DNA from: Listeria weihenstephanensis
GTDB lineage: Bacteria; Bacillota; Bacilli; Lactobacillales; Listeriaceae
DNA length: 64,000 nucleotides
Direction: 5' to 3'
Assembly: GCF_003534205.1 (NCBI RefSeq)
Contig: NZ_CP011102.1
Coordinates: 668,036 to 732,035, forward strand
Positions 43,301-52,138 of this stretch are shown piece after piece (position 1 is the stretch's first letter; each line of letters begins with the position of its first letter). The notes under the pieces are model-generated. The model saw only the letters and a list, made by a program, of their open reading frames with translations, did not search any database and was not told where the DNA came from. A program made the translations under genes and the position numbers.

Positions 43301-44278
43301 ATGAAAAAGTTTCTGTTTATAAGCATTATTTCACTACTTCTTGTTTTAGCGGCATGCGGTCCGAAAGATGTGAATTCTTCTGGGAACACTAGTGAAACAA
43401 CTAGCAAGGAGAAGGTATCCAAGGAAGCTGCTGTTTTAACGATTACTGATATGGCTGGTCGAACGGTCGATTTTGCCAAAAAGCCAGAACGGATTATTAC
43501 GCTTACCAATTCTGATTTAGGGATTGTTTATGCGCTCGGCGGTTCTGTTGTCGGTCGCCAAACGATGGATGCAAGTGGTGTTGAGCCAAGTGCCGCGCTA
43601 AAAGCTACAGAAGTCGGCAATACGCATGATTTGAATTTAGAAAAAATTGCATCGCTTACTCCGGATGTGATTATCGCAAGCTCCGAGCAGAATTTGAAAG
43701 ATGTGCCAGCGCTTGAGGGCATCGGTGCGCAGGTCGTTTTGACTGGCGCCAATTCGATTGCGGAGATTAAGAAGCAGGAAGCCATTTTAGGACAATTACT
43801 TGGAAAAGATGCGACAAAATTACAACAAGAAATCGATACGAAAGTCGCTGAAATAAAGCAAGAACAAAAAGGAAAGGCAGTTCGCGCGCTACTCATACTA
43901 GGCGCACCAGGTAGTAATTACGCGGCATTACCGAATTCGCTCAGTGGGGATATCCTCGAAAAAGCGGGTGGAGTCAATGTTGCTAAGGATTTTAAAGGGG
44001 TCGAAAATTTCCCACAATATGCATCGCTGAATATTGAAAAAATCGTTGAATCAGATCCAGAGGTTATCTTTTTGATGATCCATGGTGGTGACGAAAAGGA
44101 AACCGAGATCGCGTTCCAAAAAGAAATGAAGCAAAATGATGCGTGGAATTCCACAACGGCTGTTAAAAACAATAACATCGTCGTGCTTCCCGCAGATCTT
44201 TTCGGGACCAACCCTGGTATCCGCATTACAAAAGCGCTGGATTATATGGCGAATGAACTGAATCAGGTTAGTAAATAA
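43301..44278 (+). CDS. Iron-complex ABC transporter substrate-binding lipoprotein
   Basis: 325 residues from ATG 43301 (MKKFLFIS, after AAGGAGGCAGGC). Lipobox VLAACG, then the periplasmic-binding-protein fold of the FecB/BtuF class: ITDMAGRTVDFAKKPERIITL, NLEKIASLTPDVIIAS, and EKAGGVNVAKD. This class binds haem, cobalamin or siderophores. First of three genes with permease and ATPase; the permease ATG overlaps its stop codon by one base. I see no Fur box directly upstream, unlike the operon at 31.7 kb. The position matches the ferrichrome/haem-type operon lmo2431-2429 as I remember it. Confidence 0.9.
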   Translation: MKKFLFISIISLLLVLAACGPKDVNSSGNTSETTSKEKVSKEAAVLTITDMAGRTVDFAKKPERIITLTNSDLGIVYALGGSVVGRQTMDASGVEPSAALKATEVGNTHDLNLEKIASLTPDVIIASSEQNLKDVPALEGIGAQVVLTGANSIAEIKKQEAILGQLLGKDATKLQQEIDTKVAEIKQEQKGKAVRALLILGAPGSNYAALPNSLSGDILEKAGGVNVAKDFKGVENFPQYASLNIEKIVESDPEVIFLMIHGGDEKETEIAFQKEMKQNDAWNSTTAVKNNNIVVLPADLFGTNPGIRITKALDYMANELNQVSK

Positions 44279-45273
44279 TGCACGATCCACGCAAAAAAAG
44301 AAGAATTATCACATTTATCGTCACGATTCTTTTGCTTGTCATTGTCTTCTTTTACGGCTTGACAACGGGATCTGTGAAAGTTAGTTATTCGGAAGTTTGG
44401 CAAACGCTAATGGGGCACGGGGATGACCTTTCCACACAATTAATCTGGAATCTCCGTTTACCGCGAATGTTTATCGCGTTTCTAGTCGGCGCGGCACTTG
44501 CGATTGCAGGTTGTTTGCTTCAAGGCGTGATGCGAAATCCGCTTGCTGATCCTGGCGTAATCGGCGTTTCGGCTGGTGGTGGACTTGTCGCGATTATTTT
44601 GACGATCGTACTACCGTCCTTGAGCCAATTTGTACCACTCGGGGCATTTCTCGGGGCGTTCGGAACAGCGCTACTTATTTATGCGGTAGCGTGGGACAAA
44701 GGCGTAGCACCATTGCGCGTGATTTTATCAGGTGTTGCGATTAATGCTTTTATTGGTGCGATGACATCAGGAATCATGGTGCTTTACAGCAATCGCGTGC
44801 AGAGTATTATTTCATGGATGACTGGAACATTATCCGGGAAAAGTTGGTACCATCTCAATCTTATTTTACCGTACATGATCGTCGGTTTATTGTTCAGCAT
44901 TTTTGCGATTCGTTCGTCGAATGTCTTATTGCTTGGCGATGATGCGGCGAAATTACTCGGATATTCCGTTGAGAAACATCGCTTTTTCATCATTATGTTA
45001 GCGGCATTCCTAAGCGGCGTCGCAGTCAGTGTTGCTGGCTTAATAGGCTTCGTAGGCCTCGTTGTTCCGCACATTTTCAGACTCGTGATCGGCAATGATT
45101 ACCGCTACTTATTACCAATGTCAGCGATCGGTGGCGCCCTACTCGTCGGATTCGCAGACACGGCCGCGCGCAGCTGGTTCGGCTCGATCGAATTGCCAGT
45201 TGGAATCCTACTCGCAATGATTGGCGCACCGTTCTTCCTATTCCTATTACAACGAGGGAGGGTAGCCTCATGA
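44278..45273 (+). CDS. Iron-complex ABC transporter permease (FecCD family)
   Basis: 331 residues, about nine membrane helices. LRLPRMFIAFLVGAALAIAGCLLQGVMRNPLADPGVIGVSAGG is the canonical FecCD start (core RNPLADPGVIGVSAGG), and VAGLIGFVGLVVPHIFRLVIGNDYR the ATPase-contact loop. A single permease gene, so it should form a homodimer. Overlaps both flanking genes. Confidence 0.95.
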   Translation: MHDPRKKRRIITFIVTILLLVIVFFYGLTTGSVKVSYSEVWQTLMGHGDDLSTQLIWNLRLPRMFIAFLVGAALAIAGCLLQGVMRNPLADPGVIGVSAGGGLVAIILTIVLPSLSQFVPLGAFLGAFGTALLIYAVAWDKGVAPLRVILSGVAINAFIGAMTSGIMVLYSNRVQSIISWMTGTLSGKSWYHLNLILPYMIVGLLFSIFAIRSSNVLLLGDDAAKLLGYSVEKHRFFIIMLAAFLSGVAVSVAGLIGFVGLVVPHIFRLVIGNDYRYLLPMSAIGGALLVGFADTAARSWFGSIELPVGILLAMIGAPFFLFLLQRGRVAS

Positions 45274-46061
45274 CCGCGATTACCTCTTTAAAAAACGTGA
45301 CTTTCACTCGAAAACGTTCTTTTGAAATGAAAAATCTCGAACTCGATATTCCAGAAGGCAAAATTACGACGATTATCGGACCAAATGGCTCGGGAAAATC
45401 GACAATCTTACGGCTCATCATGCGTTTGTTGGCGCCAAATGAAGGCAAAATTATGTTGAATGGTACGGATATTGACACAATTAGTTCCAAAAAGTTAGCA
45501 CGCGAAATGACGATGTTATCGCAGTCACCAGATGGACTCATCGATGTGGTTGTTCGAGATCTCATTAGTTATGGTCGCATGCCTTACCGTTCTTGGCTAG
45601 GCACGATGGAGAAAGAAGATGAACTCGCGGTAGATTGGGCGATGACGGTTTGTAACTTAGAAGAACTGGCTTATAGGCCGCTACACACGCTTTCTGGTGG
45701 TGAAAAACAACGGGCATGGCTGGCAATGGCTCTGGCTCAAAAAACACCAATTTTACTTCTTGACGAGCCCACAACGTACCTCGATATTTCGCATCAACTC
45801 GAATTACTCGATCTTTTGAAGCAGCTAAATCGCGATTTTAACATGTCGATCATTCTCGTGTTGCATGATTTAAACCAAGCAGCGGGCTATAGTGATCATG
45901 TTATCGTGTGTGAAGAAGGCGCAATTCAAAAGACTGGTACACCAGAAGAAGTTTTCACGAAACCGCTTTTGCGTGATATTTTCAAAATTGAAGCAGAGAT
46001 CCATCCAACGGAGAGAGGATTGCGTGTTTTGCCAATCGCCTCAACGAAATTTCATTCATAA
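45270..46061 (+). CDS. Iron-complex ABC transporter ATP-binding protein
   Basis: 263 residues. Walker A GPNGSGKSTILRL, Q-loop LSQSPDG, signature TLSGGEKQRAWLAMALAQ (LSGGE), Walker B ILLLDEPTTYLDISHQ, H-loop LVLHDLNQAA: FhuC/FecE type. It overlaps the permease by 4 bases and ends the operon before a hairpin terminator. Confidence 0.95.
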   Translation: MTAITSLKNVTFTRKRSFEMKNLELDIPEGKITTIIGPNGSGKSTILRLIMRLLAPNEGKIMLNGTDIDTISSKKLAREMTMLSQSPDGLIDVVVRDLISYGRMPYRSWLGTMEKEDELAVDWAMTVCNLEELAYRPLHTLSGGEKQRAWLAMALAQKTPILLLDEPTTYLDISHQLELLDLLKQLNRDFNMSIILVLHDLNQAAGYSDHVIVCEEGAIQKTGTPEEVFTKPLLRDIFKIEAEIHPTERGLRVLPIASTKFHS

Positions 46062-46090
46062 AGTTAAAGATAATTTAAAGATTCATATGC

Positions 46091-46143
46091 ACGGTTCTAG
46101 AAAACCAAGACAGCACCTTGTTTTGTTCTCTAGAGCCGTTTTT
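46091..46143 (+). terminator. Terminator after the second iron-uptake operon
   Basis: ACGGTTCTAGA pairs with TCTAGAGCCGT (one wobble) followed by TTTTT. The loop is long (about 27 nt). Confidence 0.75.
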
Positions 46144-46241
46144 GGGCACATTAGAATTTGATGAAAAAGCTTCCTATCTCGCTTGAAATTTTATATAATA
46201 AAAGGGTTGATTTAGACAGAGTAAGGCACAGGAGGCTGCAC

Positions 46242-47399
46242 ATGAATAAGAGTAGAGAAAGTAGCACCAAAATAGATTATTCCATCATTTTATTGGTTAT
46301 GTGCCTGTGTCTTATTGGCATCGCAGCAATCTACATCGCAAGCTTAACGAACAATCAATACGCAACGGATTTCCTTGTTAGGCAGCTTATTTGGCTTGTC
46401 GCGGGAACCATTATTATCATAATTATCGTGAAATATTTCGACTATGACAGACTGCAACAAATGGCATACTATCTTTATGGCGGCGGGCTTTTTTTATTGC
46501 TGCTCGTTTTTGCGCCTGTCATCGGTATCGAGCGAAAAGGGGCGCAGAGCTGGGTCGGGACGGAGGCTATCAACATCCAACCTTCCGAATTGATGAAGAG
46601 TTTCCTGATTGTCGCGCTTGCGAAGCTTATCTGGGATCACACGAAGAAAACATCCATCCGCACACTAAAAAGCGATTTTCACCTTTTTATAAAAATCAGT
46701 CTCATGACCTTAGCTCCGATCACGCTGATTATGCTACAATCGGACTTGGGAACTTCGCTCGTACTTATCTCGATTATGGTGGGAATGATGTTTATATCCG
46801 GCATTACGTGGCGCTTGCTACTGCCCATTTTTGGAGGTATTGCAGCGATTGGAACGACTTTAATTCTGCTCGTGCTAAAAAGTCCAAGTACCCTGACGTC
46901 GCTTGGATTTAAGAAATATCAGTTTAACCGGATTACATCTTGGTTGGAGCCCGAAAAAGATCCGCTAGATACAGGGATGCAACTTTTGAAGTCGATGCGG
47001 GCGGTTGGTTCTGGGGAATTACGAGGAAGTGGTATTGGATATGAAGCGATTGAAATACCGGAGAACCATAATGATTTTATTTTCACAATTATCGGCGGCG
47101 ACTTCGGCTTTGTTGGTGCATGCGTCTTAATTGTGTTATACTTCTTATTAGTTTACCAAATTATTCGTGTCGCTTTGGATGTGGGAATACCTTTTTATTC
47201 CTATATTTGTACAGGCGTCGTAGCCATGATTTTCTTTCATGTGTTACAAAATATTGGCATGACGATCGGTATGTTGCCGATTACGGGGATTCCGCTATTA
47301 TTTATTAGTTATGGCGGTAGTGCCATGTTGGGGAGTTTAATGGCGATTGGCCTTGTATTATCTGCACGTTACAATGCGCCAAAAGCAATGGATTTATAA
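46242..47399 (+). CDS. FtsW/RodA/SpoVE-family glycosyltransferase (copy 1)
   Basis: SEDS proteins polymerise lipid II into glycan strands with a partner class B PBP. 385 residues from ATG 46242 (MNKSRESS; CAGGAGGCTG before it), ten membrane helices. RKGAQSWVGTEAINIQPSELMKS, MLQSDLGTSLVLI (the essential Asp of SEDS proteins), and the end block ENHNDFIFTIIGGDFGFVG then GIPLLFISYGGSAMLG identify the family. The usual motif is P-x-P-F-x-S-Y-G-G; here it reads P-L-L-F-I-S-Y-G-G. A close paralogue follows directly. Confidence 0.93.
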   Translation: MNKSRESSTKIDYSIILLVMCLCLIGIAAIYIASLTNNQYATDFLVRQLIWLVAGTIIIIIIVKYFDYDRLQQMAYYLYGGGLFLLLLVFAPVIGIERKGAQSWVGTEAINIQPSELMKSFLIVALAKLIWDHTKKTSIRTLKSDFHLFIKISLMTLAPITLIMLQSDLGTSLVLISIMVGMMFISGITWRLLLPIFGGIAAIGTTLILLVLKSPSTLTSLGFKKYQFNRITSWLEPEKDPLDTGMQLLKSMRAVGSGELRGSGIGYEAIEIPENHNDFIFTIIGGDFGFVGACVLIVLYFLLVYQIIRVALDVGIPFYSYICTGVVAMIFFHVLQNIGMTIGMLPITGIPLLFISYGGSAMLGSLMAIGLVLSARYNAPKAMDL

Positions 47400-47474
47400 A
47401 TTTTTAGAACTGTATGGAAAAGTAACAGAGGTTTGGAAAAAATAAGTTATTCCATCCAGTAAGGAGCGTTATGA

Positions 47475-48650
47475 ATGAATTCGCAAAATAAAATATCCGC
47501 GAGAATTGATTATGGTATTGTATTATCCTTAATGTTGTTGTGTTTGATAAGTATGATCTCGATCTACAGCGCACAATTAACAAACGAGCAGTACAATGCA
47601 AACTTTGTCATGAAGCAAGCTGTTTGGTTTGTTGTTAGTGGCTTTGCTATTTTCGTTATTATGCAATTAGATTATGAACGATTAACCAAATGGGCGTACT
47701 ATTTTTATGGTGTGGGCCTCTTGATGTTGGTTTTTGTATTGTTTTTTGGGAAGGAAGTAAACGGCGCGAAAAGTTGGATCATCATTCCGTTTTTAGGAAG
47801 CCTTCAACCATCGGAAGTCGTGAAAGTTATTTTAATCATTGTGCTTTCAAAAGTAATCTGGGATCATAATCGGAAATATTCGATGCACACAGTGAAATAT
47901 GATTTTCTATTGCTCGTCAAAATGGGCGTCATCACCATTATTCCAATTGGTTTAATCATGCTACAGCCCGATTTGGGAACTGGATTGGTCTTCATTGCTA
48001 TCATGTCTGGGATGATTTTGGTTTCAGGAATTACGTGGAAGCTGATTGTTCCAATTTACGGATCGATTATCGGAGTTGGAGCGGCACTTCTATATTTAGT
48101 GCTTTATCATGAGAGTTGGCTAGTTAAACTAGGTTTTAAATCGTATCAATTTGAGCGGATTCATACGTGGATTAATCCTGAATTGGACCCTCAAGGCGGG
48201 GGCTATCAAGTGCTTCGTGCGATGACAGCGATTGGCTCTGGGCAAATTAGCGGGAATGGCGCGGGTTACAATGCGATCGCGATACCTGAGAATCATAATG
48301 ACTTTATCTTCACCGTTATTGGTGGCGATTTTGGATTTATTGGTGCGAGTATTTTATTGGCGATTTATTTCTTATTAATCTATCAAATTATTCGTGTCGC
48401 GCTTGATATTGGTATTCCATTCTATTCTTACATTTGTACAGGTGTTGTTATGATGATTATGTTCCACGTTTTTGAGAATGTGGGAATGAACATCGGACTG
48501 CTTCCAATCACGGGTATTCCATTGCCATTTATAAGTTATGGAGGAAGTGCGCTCCTGGGGAATATGATGGCGATTGGACTGGTTCTGGGAATCAGGTACA
48601 ATTACCAGAAATCGATGTTTACGGTGAAGGAAGAAAAACTTGCCGAATAA
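47475..48650 (+). CDS. FtsW/RodA/SpoVE-family glycosyltransferase (copy 2)
   Basis: 391 residues, about 60 percent alike by eye to the preceding protein, clearly a tandem duplicate. NGAKSWIIIPFLGSLQPSEVVK, MLQPDLGTGLVFI (essential Asp), ENHNDFIFTVIGGDFGFIG and GIPLPFISYGGSALLG. The P-L-P-F-I-S-Y-G-G end is the standard form. AAGGAGCG precedes the ATG. The FtsW/RodA type is conserved in the same pair in L. monocytogenes (lmo2428/lmo2427 in my memory), where the pair is assigned to rod-shape elongation. A terminator follows. Confidence 0.93.
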   Translation: MNSQNKISARIDYGIVLSLMLLCLISMISIYSAQLTNEQYNANFVMKQAVWFVVSGFAIFVIMQLDYERLTKWAYYFYGVGLLMLVFVLFFGKEVNGAKSWIIIPFLGSLQPSEVVKVILIIVLSKVIWDHNRKYSMHTVKYDFLLLVKMGVITIIPIGLIMLQPDLGTGLVFIAIMSGMILVSGITWKLIVPIYGSIIGVGAALLYLVLYHESWLVKLGFKSYQFERIHTWINPELDPQGGGYQVLRAMTAIGSGQISGNGAGYNAIAIPENHNDFIFTVIGGDFGFIGASILLAIYFLLIYQIIRVALDIGIPFYSYICTGVVMMIMFHVFENVGMNIGLLPITGIPLPFISYGGSALLGNMMAIGLVLGIRYNYQKSMFTVKEEKLAE

Positions 48651-48654
48651 ATGC

Positions 48655-48694
48655 AACTACCTTGTCTGGATTTTCTGGGCAAGGTAGTTTTTTT
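48655..48694 (+). terminator. Terminator after the FtsW/RodA pair
   Basis: AACTACCTTG pairs perfectly with CAAGGTAGTT around a 15-nt loop, then TTTTT. Confidence 0.88.
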
Positions 48695-48715
48695 CACTTT
48701 TTTCTAGGGAACTAT

Positions 48716-48744
48716 TTGTGATTACATTCGAAATCTATTATGAT
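48716..48744 (+). promoter_or_regulatory. Promoter of the ArsC-like gene
   Basis: TTGTGA, 17 bases, TATGAT, 38 bases before the start codon. Confidence 0.7.
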
Positions 48745-48782
48745 AGAGGTAGCACGATAATTTTGGGAGGGGAAAAACCAAT

Positions 48783-49136
48783 ATGATAACTTTTTACTGG
48801 TATCCGAAATGCTCGACATGCAAGAAAGCAAAACACTGGCTAGATGAGAATGAAGTGGCTTATAATCAAATAGACATGATTGAAACACCACCAAAGAAAG
48901 AAGAACTAGAAAAATTGTTTGCAAACAGTGACCTAGGAATTCGCCGTTTCTTTAATACGAGTGGCATTAAATATCGCGAAATGGGCTTAAAAGATAAAGT
49001 TGACCAAATGACGGAGGATGAAGCGTTTACATTACTCGCAACAGATGGTAAACTAATAAAGAGACCAATCGTTACAGACGGTAAAAAAGTGACACTTGGC
49101 TTCAAAGAAAGTGAATTTGTAGAAAACTGGAAGTAA
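48783..49136 (+). CDS. ArsC/Spx-family thioredoxin-fold protein
   Basis: 117 residues. YPKCSTCKKAKHWLDEN has the N-terminal C-x-x-C of ArsC/Spx relatives, then RRFFNTSGIKYREMGLKDK and the C-terminal KRPIVTDGKKVTLGF with the cis-proline region. Length and RPIVTDG agree with YusI-type proteins next to gcvH in B. subtilis, rather than Spx itself (about 131 residues). A redox-linked regulator or reductase role is possible; the biochemical role is not known to me. Confidence 0.87.
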   Translation: MITFYWYPKCSTCKKAKHWLDENEVAYNQIDMIETPPKKEELEKLFANSDLGIRRFFNTSGIKYREMGLKDKVDQMTEDEAFTLLATDGKLIKRPIVTDGKKVTLGFKESEFVENWK

Positions 49137-49164
49137 ATACTGACTTGAAGGGGGATTTTTTAAA

Positions 49165-49542
49165 ATGAGTTTACCAAAGGATTTACGTTATTCAGAAGAG
49201 CACGAATGGGTGAAAGATGACGCGGGAAGCTTCGTTATCGGGATTACTGATTTTGCGCAAGATCAATTAGGAGATATCGTTTTTGTGGAGTTACCAGAAG
49301 TTGGCGACACGATTACACAAGGCGATTCGATTGGAAGCATTGAATCTGTTAAAACGGTATCTGATTTTTACGCGCCAATCACGGGTAAAGTGGTTGCGGT
49401 TAACACGGAACTAGAGGATGCGCCAGAACTACTTAACTCGGCACCATATGACGCTGGGTGGTTACTAAAAGTAGAAGATACAGACGCGGCTCAAGTTGCA
49501 GCTTTACTTTCTGCAGAGGATTATGAAAAAACATTAGATTAA
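49165..49542 (+). CDS. gcvH: Glycine cleavage system H protein
   Basis: The lipoyl carrier of the glycine cleavage complex; in B. subtilis GcvH is also the hub for lipoate transfer to other complexes. 125 residues: SEEHEWVK start, then the lipoyl domain with the modified lysine in [17 protein letters not shown] (about Lys62). GGGGGAT site before the ATG. The other gcv genes are not in the window. Confidence 0.97.
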   Translation: MSLPKDLRYSEEHEWVKDDAGSFVIGITDFAQDQLGDIVFVELPEVGDTITQGDSIGSIESVKTVSDFYAPITGKVVAVNTELEDAPELLNSAPYDAGWLLKVEDTDAAQVAALLSAEDYEKTLD

Positions 49543-49616
49543 TAAGGATACATAGAGGACCCTTTCGCGTTTTGGCGACGGGGTTTTCTTCTTTGAATAG
49601 AAGTGAGGGATTTGAT

Positions 49617-49922
49617 TTGGTAGAGGTTTGGAATAAGCAGGATTTGATGGCGCAAATCGCGGAACAAGAGGATTTTGCGATCTATTTTTTCACGCCGATG
49701 TGTCTGGGATGCCAGCAAGCGATGAAATTGATTGATGTGGCGAGCGAGGCATTCCCTGAGCTTACGATTGGTAAAATGGATTTGAATTATGTTCCTGAGC
49801 TGGCGGAGAAATGGGCAATTACGAATGTACCGGTGTTGCTTCGATTTGAGGCAGGTCTGAAGGTCGCGACGAGTTATCGACTTGGGAATATGATTGAGGT
49901 CTATGATTTTTTGAAGGAATGA
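49617..49922 (+). CDS. Thioredoxin-like protein (YusE-like)
   Basis: 101 residues from TTG 49617 (LVEVWNKQDL), which has GAGGG 7 bases upstream; an upstream TTG at 49572 has no such site. Thioredoxin fold with C-x-x-C in FFTPMCLGCQQAMKL (about residues 31-34) and cis-proline in ITNVPVLLRF. The gcvH-yusE pairing matches B. subtilis. Likely a cytoplasmic thiol-redox protein. Confidence 0.85.
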   Translation: MVEVWNKQDLMAQIAEQEDFAIYFFTPMCLGCQQAMKLIDVASEAFPELTIGKMDLNYVPELAEKWAITNVPVLLRFEAGLKVATSYRLGNMIEVYDFLKE

Positions 49923-49927
49923 GAATC

Positions 49928-50050
49928 TCAGCGGGTCGACAAACGCTCATCTCCGTCGTTAAAGCCTGCGCGCCGGTGCTCACATACCCAAGTATGCTCC
50001 GCTCCAGTGCTCGGCTTTGCCTAGGATCTGAGCATTTGTCGACCCGCTGA
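49928..50050 (+). repeat. Dispersed palindromic repeat, medium form (copy D1)
   Basis: 123 bp with perfect 16-bp inverted ends TCAGCGGGTCGACAAA/TTTGTCGACCCGCTGA. The interior has CATCTCCGTCGTTAAAGCC, GCTCACATACCCAAGTATGC and CCTAGGATCTGAGCA. The next 40 bases (GGTTTGGCGGATTATCATGG and on) are repeated after copy D2, showing tandem duplication of element plus flank. Confidence 0.88.
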
Positions 50051-50089
50051 GGTTTGGCGGATTATCATGGAAGGCGTTTTTTCTACAGT

Positions 50090-50348
50090 TCAGAGCGGGT
50101 CGACAAACGCTCATTGTTGGGATTGTTCGAATGAAATGAGTTACAACCCCAATATGCAGGAGAACAAAGTGAGCCTGTATTCCTTCACGTTAAAGCCTGT
50201 GCGCCGGTGCTCTTCTACACTGCGTTTCGCATAACTTCTCACATGGTCGGGGATGAGACTCCCTCTCTGTTTTCAGTCAACATACCTCAGTATGCTCCGC
50301 TCCAGTGCTCGGCTTTGCCTAGGATCTGAGCATTTGTCGACCCGCTGA
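50090..50348 (+). repeat. Dispersed palindromic repeat, long form (copy D2)
   Basis: 259 bp. The left end TCAGAGCGGGTCGACAAACG has a 2-base insertion; the right end is the same as in D1. It contains two extra internal blocks: one after the left end (TTGTTGGGATTGTTCGAATG...) unique to this copy, and one (GCATAACTTCTCACATGG...CTCTCTGTTTTCAGTC) shared with copy B at 5.7 kb. Forms with and without the inner block point to a modular, non-coding element. Confidence 0.85.
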
Positions 50349-50485
50349 GGTTTGGCGGATTATCATGGAAGGCGTTTTTTCTACTGTTTTAGAGCTGGCT
50401 GCAGTTCTTTTTTTGTCTCGATTTTTTACTTTTAGGGAGAAATATTGTATACTTGAGTGGATAGTGCAAATGGAGGTGGAAGGCT

Positions 50486-51139
50486 ATGGCGATGAGAGAA
50501 ATTTTGTTGGATGAATATGGGTATAATGAGCCAATCGTGACGACAAATATTAGTGAGCGGAGTTTTGGCTTGAAGCTGGACAGTTTGCGCAGAAATATGA
50601 ATCGATTAGTAGAGAAGAAGGAAATGGTGCGTTTTTCTGAGGGCGTGTATTATTTTCCGAAGTGGAATGAAGTGTTGCAGCAGAACACGCAAATTAGTGA
50701 GCAGGTCGTGATTGAAAGGAAATATATTCAGGATAAGAGGAAGCGCTATGGCTATTTAGCAGGACTTGCACTGGCGAATCAATTGCAGTTAACAACGCAG
50801 GTTCCGATGGTACTTGAAATTGTAACCGAGAATAATGCGAGTAAGAAAAGAACGGTGATTGTGAAAAATACGGAGCTGACGTTAAAGAAGTCACGCGTTC
50901 CGATTACATTTGAAAATTATAAAATTCTGCAAGTACTTGATTTATTAACAGATAAAATTGCATATAATGAGGTGTCAAAGGAGGTCATGACGCGTAAGCT
51001 TATTTCGTATTTGGGCGATATCTCTTTATCAGCGGAGCAAGTTATTGAAATTATCTCAAAATATCCCAGCAAAACATCAAAAGAATTAATTGAAACGGGG
51101 TTATATCATGCGCTTATACAAGGACAAAGAGACATTTGA
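50486..51139 (+). CDS. AbiEi-type antitoxin / DUF6088 regulator
   Basis: 217 residues. The N-terminal region (about 1-60: NISERSFGLKLDSLRRNMNRLVEKKEMVRFSEGVYYFP) is a winged helix as in AbiEi antitoxins. The central part and the basic C-terminal part fit the DUF6088/AbiEi type. It precedes and overlaps an AbiEii nucleotidyltransferase, the standard type IV antitoxin-toxin order; AbiEi is known to repress the operon and to oppose AbiEii without binding it. GGAGGTGG site before the ATG. Low GC compared with neighbours suggests acquisition. Confidence 0.87.
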   Translation: MAMREILLDEYGYNEPIVTTNISERSFGLKLDSLRRNMNRLVEKKEMVRFSEGVYYFPKWNEVLQQNTQISEQVVIERKYIQDKRKRYGYLAGLALANQLQLTTQVPMVLEIVTENNASKKRTVIVKNTELTLKKSRVPITFENYKILQVLDLLTDKIAYNEVSKEVMTRKLISYLGDISLSAEQVIEIISKYPSKTSKELIETGLYHALIQGQRDI

Positions 51140-52025
51140 ACAACTCATCATCGCGACGAGTGCTGCGACATCTTTATCAGAATCTATTATTGAAAAAGAC
51201 TATTACGTTTCTATGATATTGAGGGAGTTAAGCCAAAGTTTGCCGAATCTAGTTTTTAAGGGTGGAACATCTTTATCTAAAGCCTATCAGGTGATTGATC
51301 GATTTTCAGAGGATATTGATCTTACTTTTATGGTTCGGCCTAAGAATACAGAGTTGAAGCGTAGTAAGGAATGTATTGTGGGGACGGTAGAGAAGCTTGA
51401 ATTAAAGCTTGCGAATGCAGATCGAATTATGTCGCGGAGACGTTTTAATTGTTATGAGGTACATTTTGAGAATTTGCGCCCGAATAATATGTTGAAGGAA
51501 CATCTTTTAATTGAGACATTTGCACATTATGTGGCTTACCCTGTTGTGGAAAAAAGAATTTCTAATTATATATTTGAGTATGTAGAGGGGATAGGTCGAT
51601 TGGATTTAGCAGATTTATTTTCTGAGTTAACACCGTTTTCAATGAATGTGCAATCTATCGAGCGAACGTGCATTGATAAGCTATTTGCGGTAATGGATCA
51701 CTATATTAAAGGTAGTCACGCGGGTTTTTCAAGGCATTTATATGATTTATACAAAATTACGCAAAATATCGATTTGAAAAGTGAGGCTATGCGCTCGCTT
51801 TTTTTAGATGTGCGAACGGAACTAGCCGCTGATTTAGAGCAGAATCCATCGGCGTCTATAGAGTATCCACGTCAGCAAGAGTTCTTATCATTGCTAGAAC
51901 TGGATTTTTATAAAAACGATTACGAAACAATCACATCGCAACTTATTCATGATAATATTTCTTACACGACAGTAAAAGTTTACCTAATAAGGTTAGTGAG
52001 AAATAGGGGTTTTTTAGAACTATGA
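51108..52025 (+). CDS. AbiEii-type nucleotidyltransferase toxin
   Basis: 305 residues from ATG 51108 (MRLYKDKETF), overlapping the antitoxin gene by 32 bases. LVFKGGTSLSKAYQVIDRFSEDIDLTF contains the diagnostic GG-T-S-L-(S/T)-K and S-E-D-I-D-L motifs of the DUF1814/AbiEii fold; the Ser and two Asp form the catalytic site. AbiEii toxins give abortive infection against phage; some homologues modify tRNA ends (established for MenT). No nonsense mutation or gap is seen, so the pair seems functional. Confidence 0.93.
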   Translation: MRLYKDKETFEQLIIATSAATSLSESIIEKDYYVSMILRELSQSLPNLVFKGGTSLSKAYQVIDRFSEDIDLTFMVRPKNTELKRSKECIVGTVEKLELKLANADRIMSRRRFNCYEVHFENLRPNNMLKEHLLIETFAHYVAYPVVEKRISNYIFEYVEGIGRLDLADLFSELTPFSMNVQSIERTCIDKLFAVMDHYIKGSHAGFSRHLYDLYKITQNIDLKSEAMRSLFLDVRTELAADLEQNPSASIEYPRQQEFLSLLELDFYKNDYETITSQLIHDNISYTTVKVYLIRLVRNRGFLEL

Positions 52026-52138
52026 TTGTTTCCTTTGTGCAAAAAAGTTTCGCAACTGATATAGAAATGAGCAGTCCAAAAAAGATTGCTATAGACCCAC
52101 ACGAAAGCGTTATGGTACTATACTAGGAGTGCTTTTTC

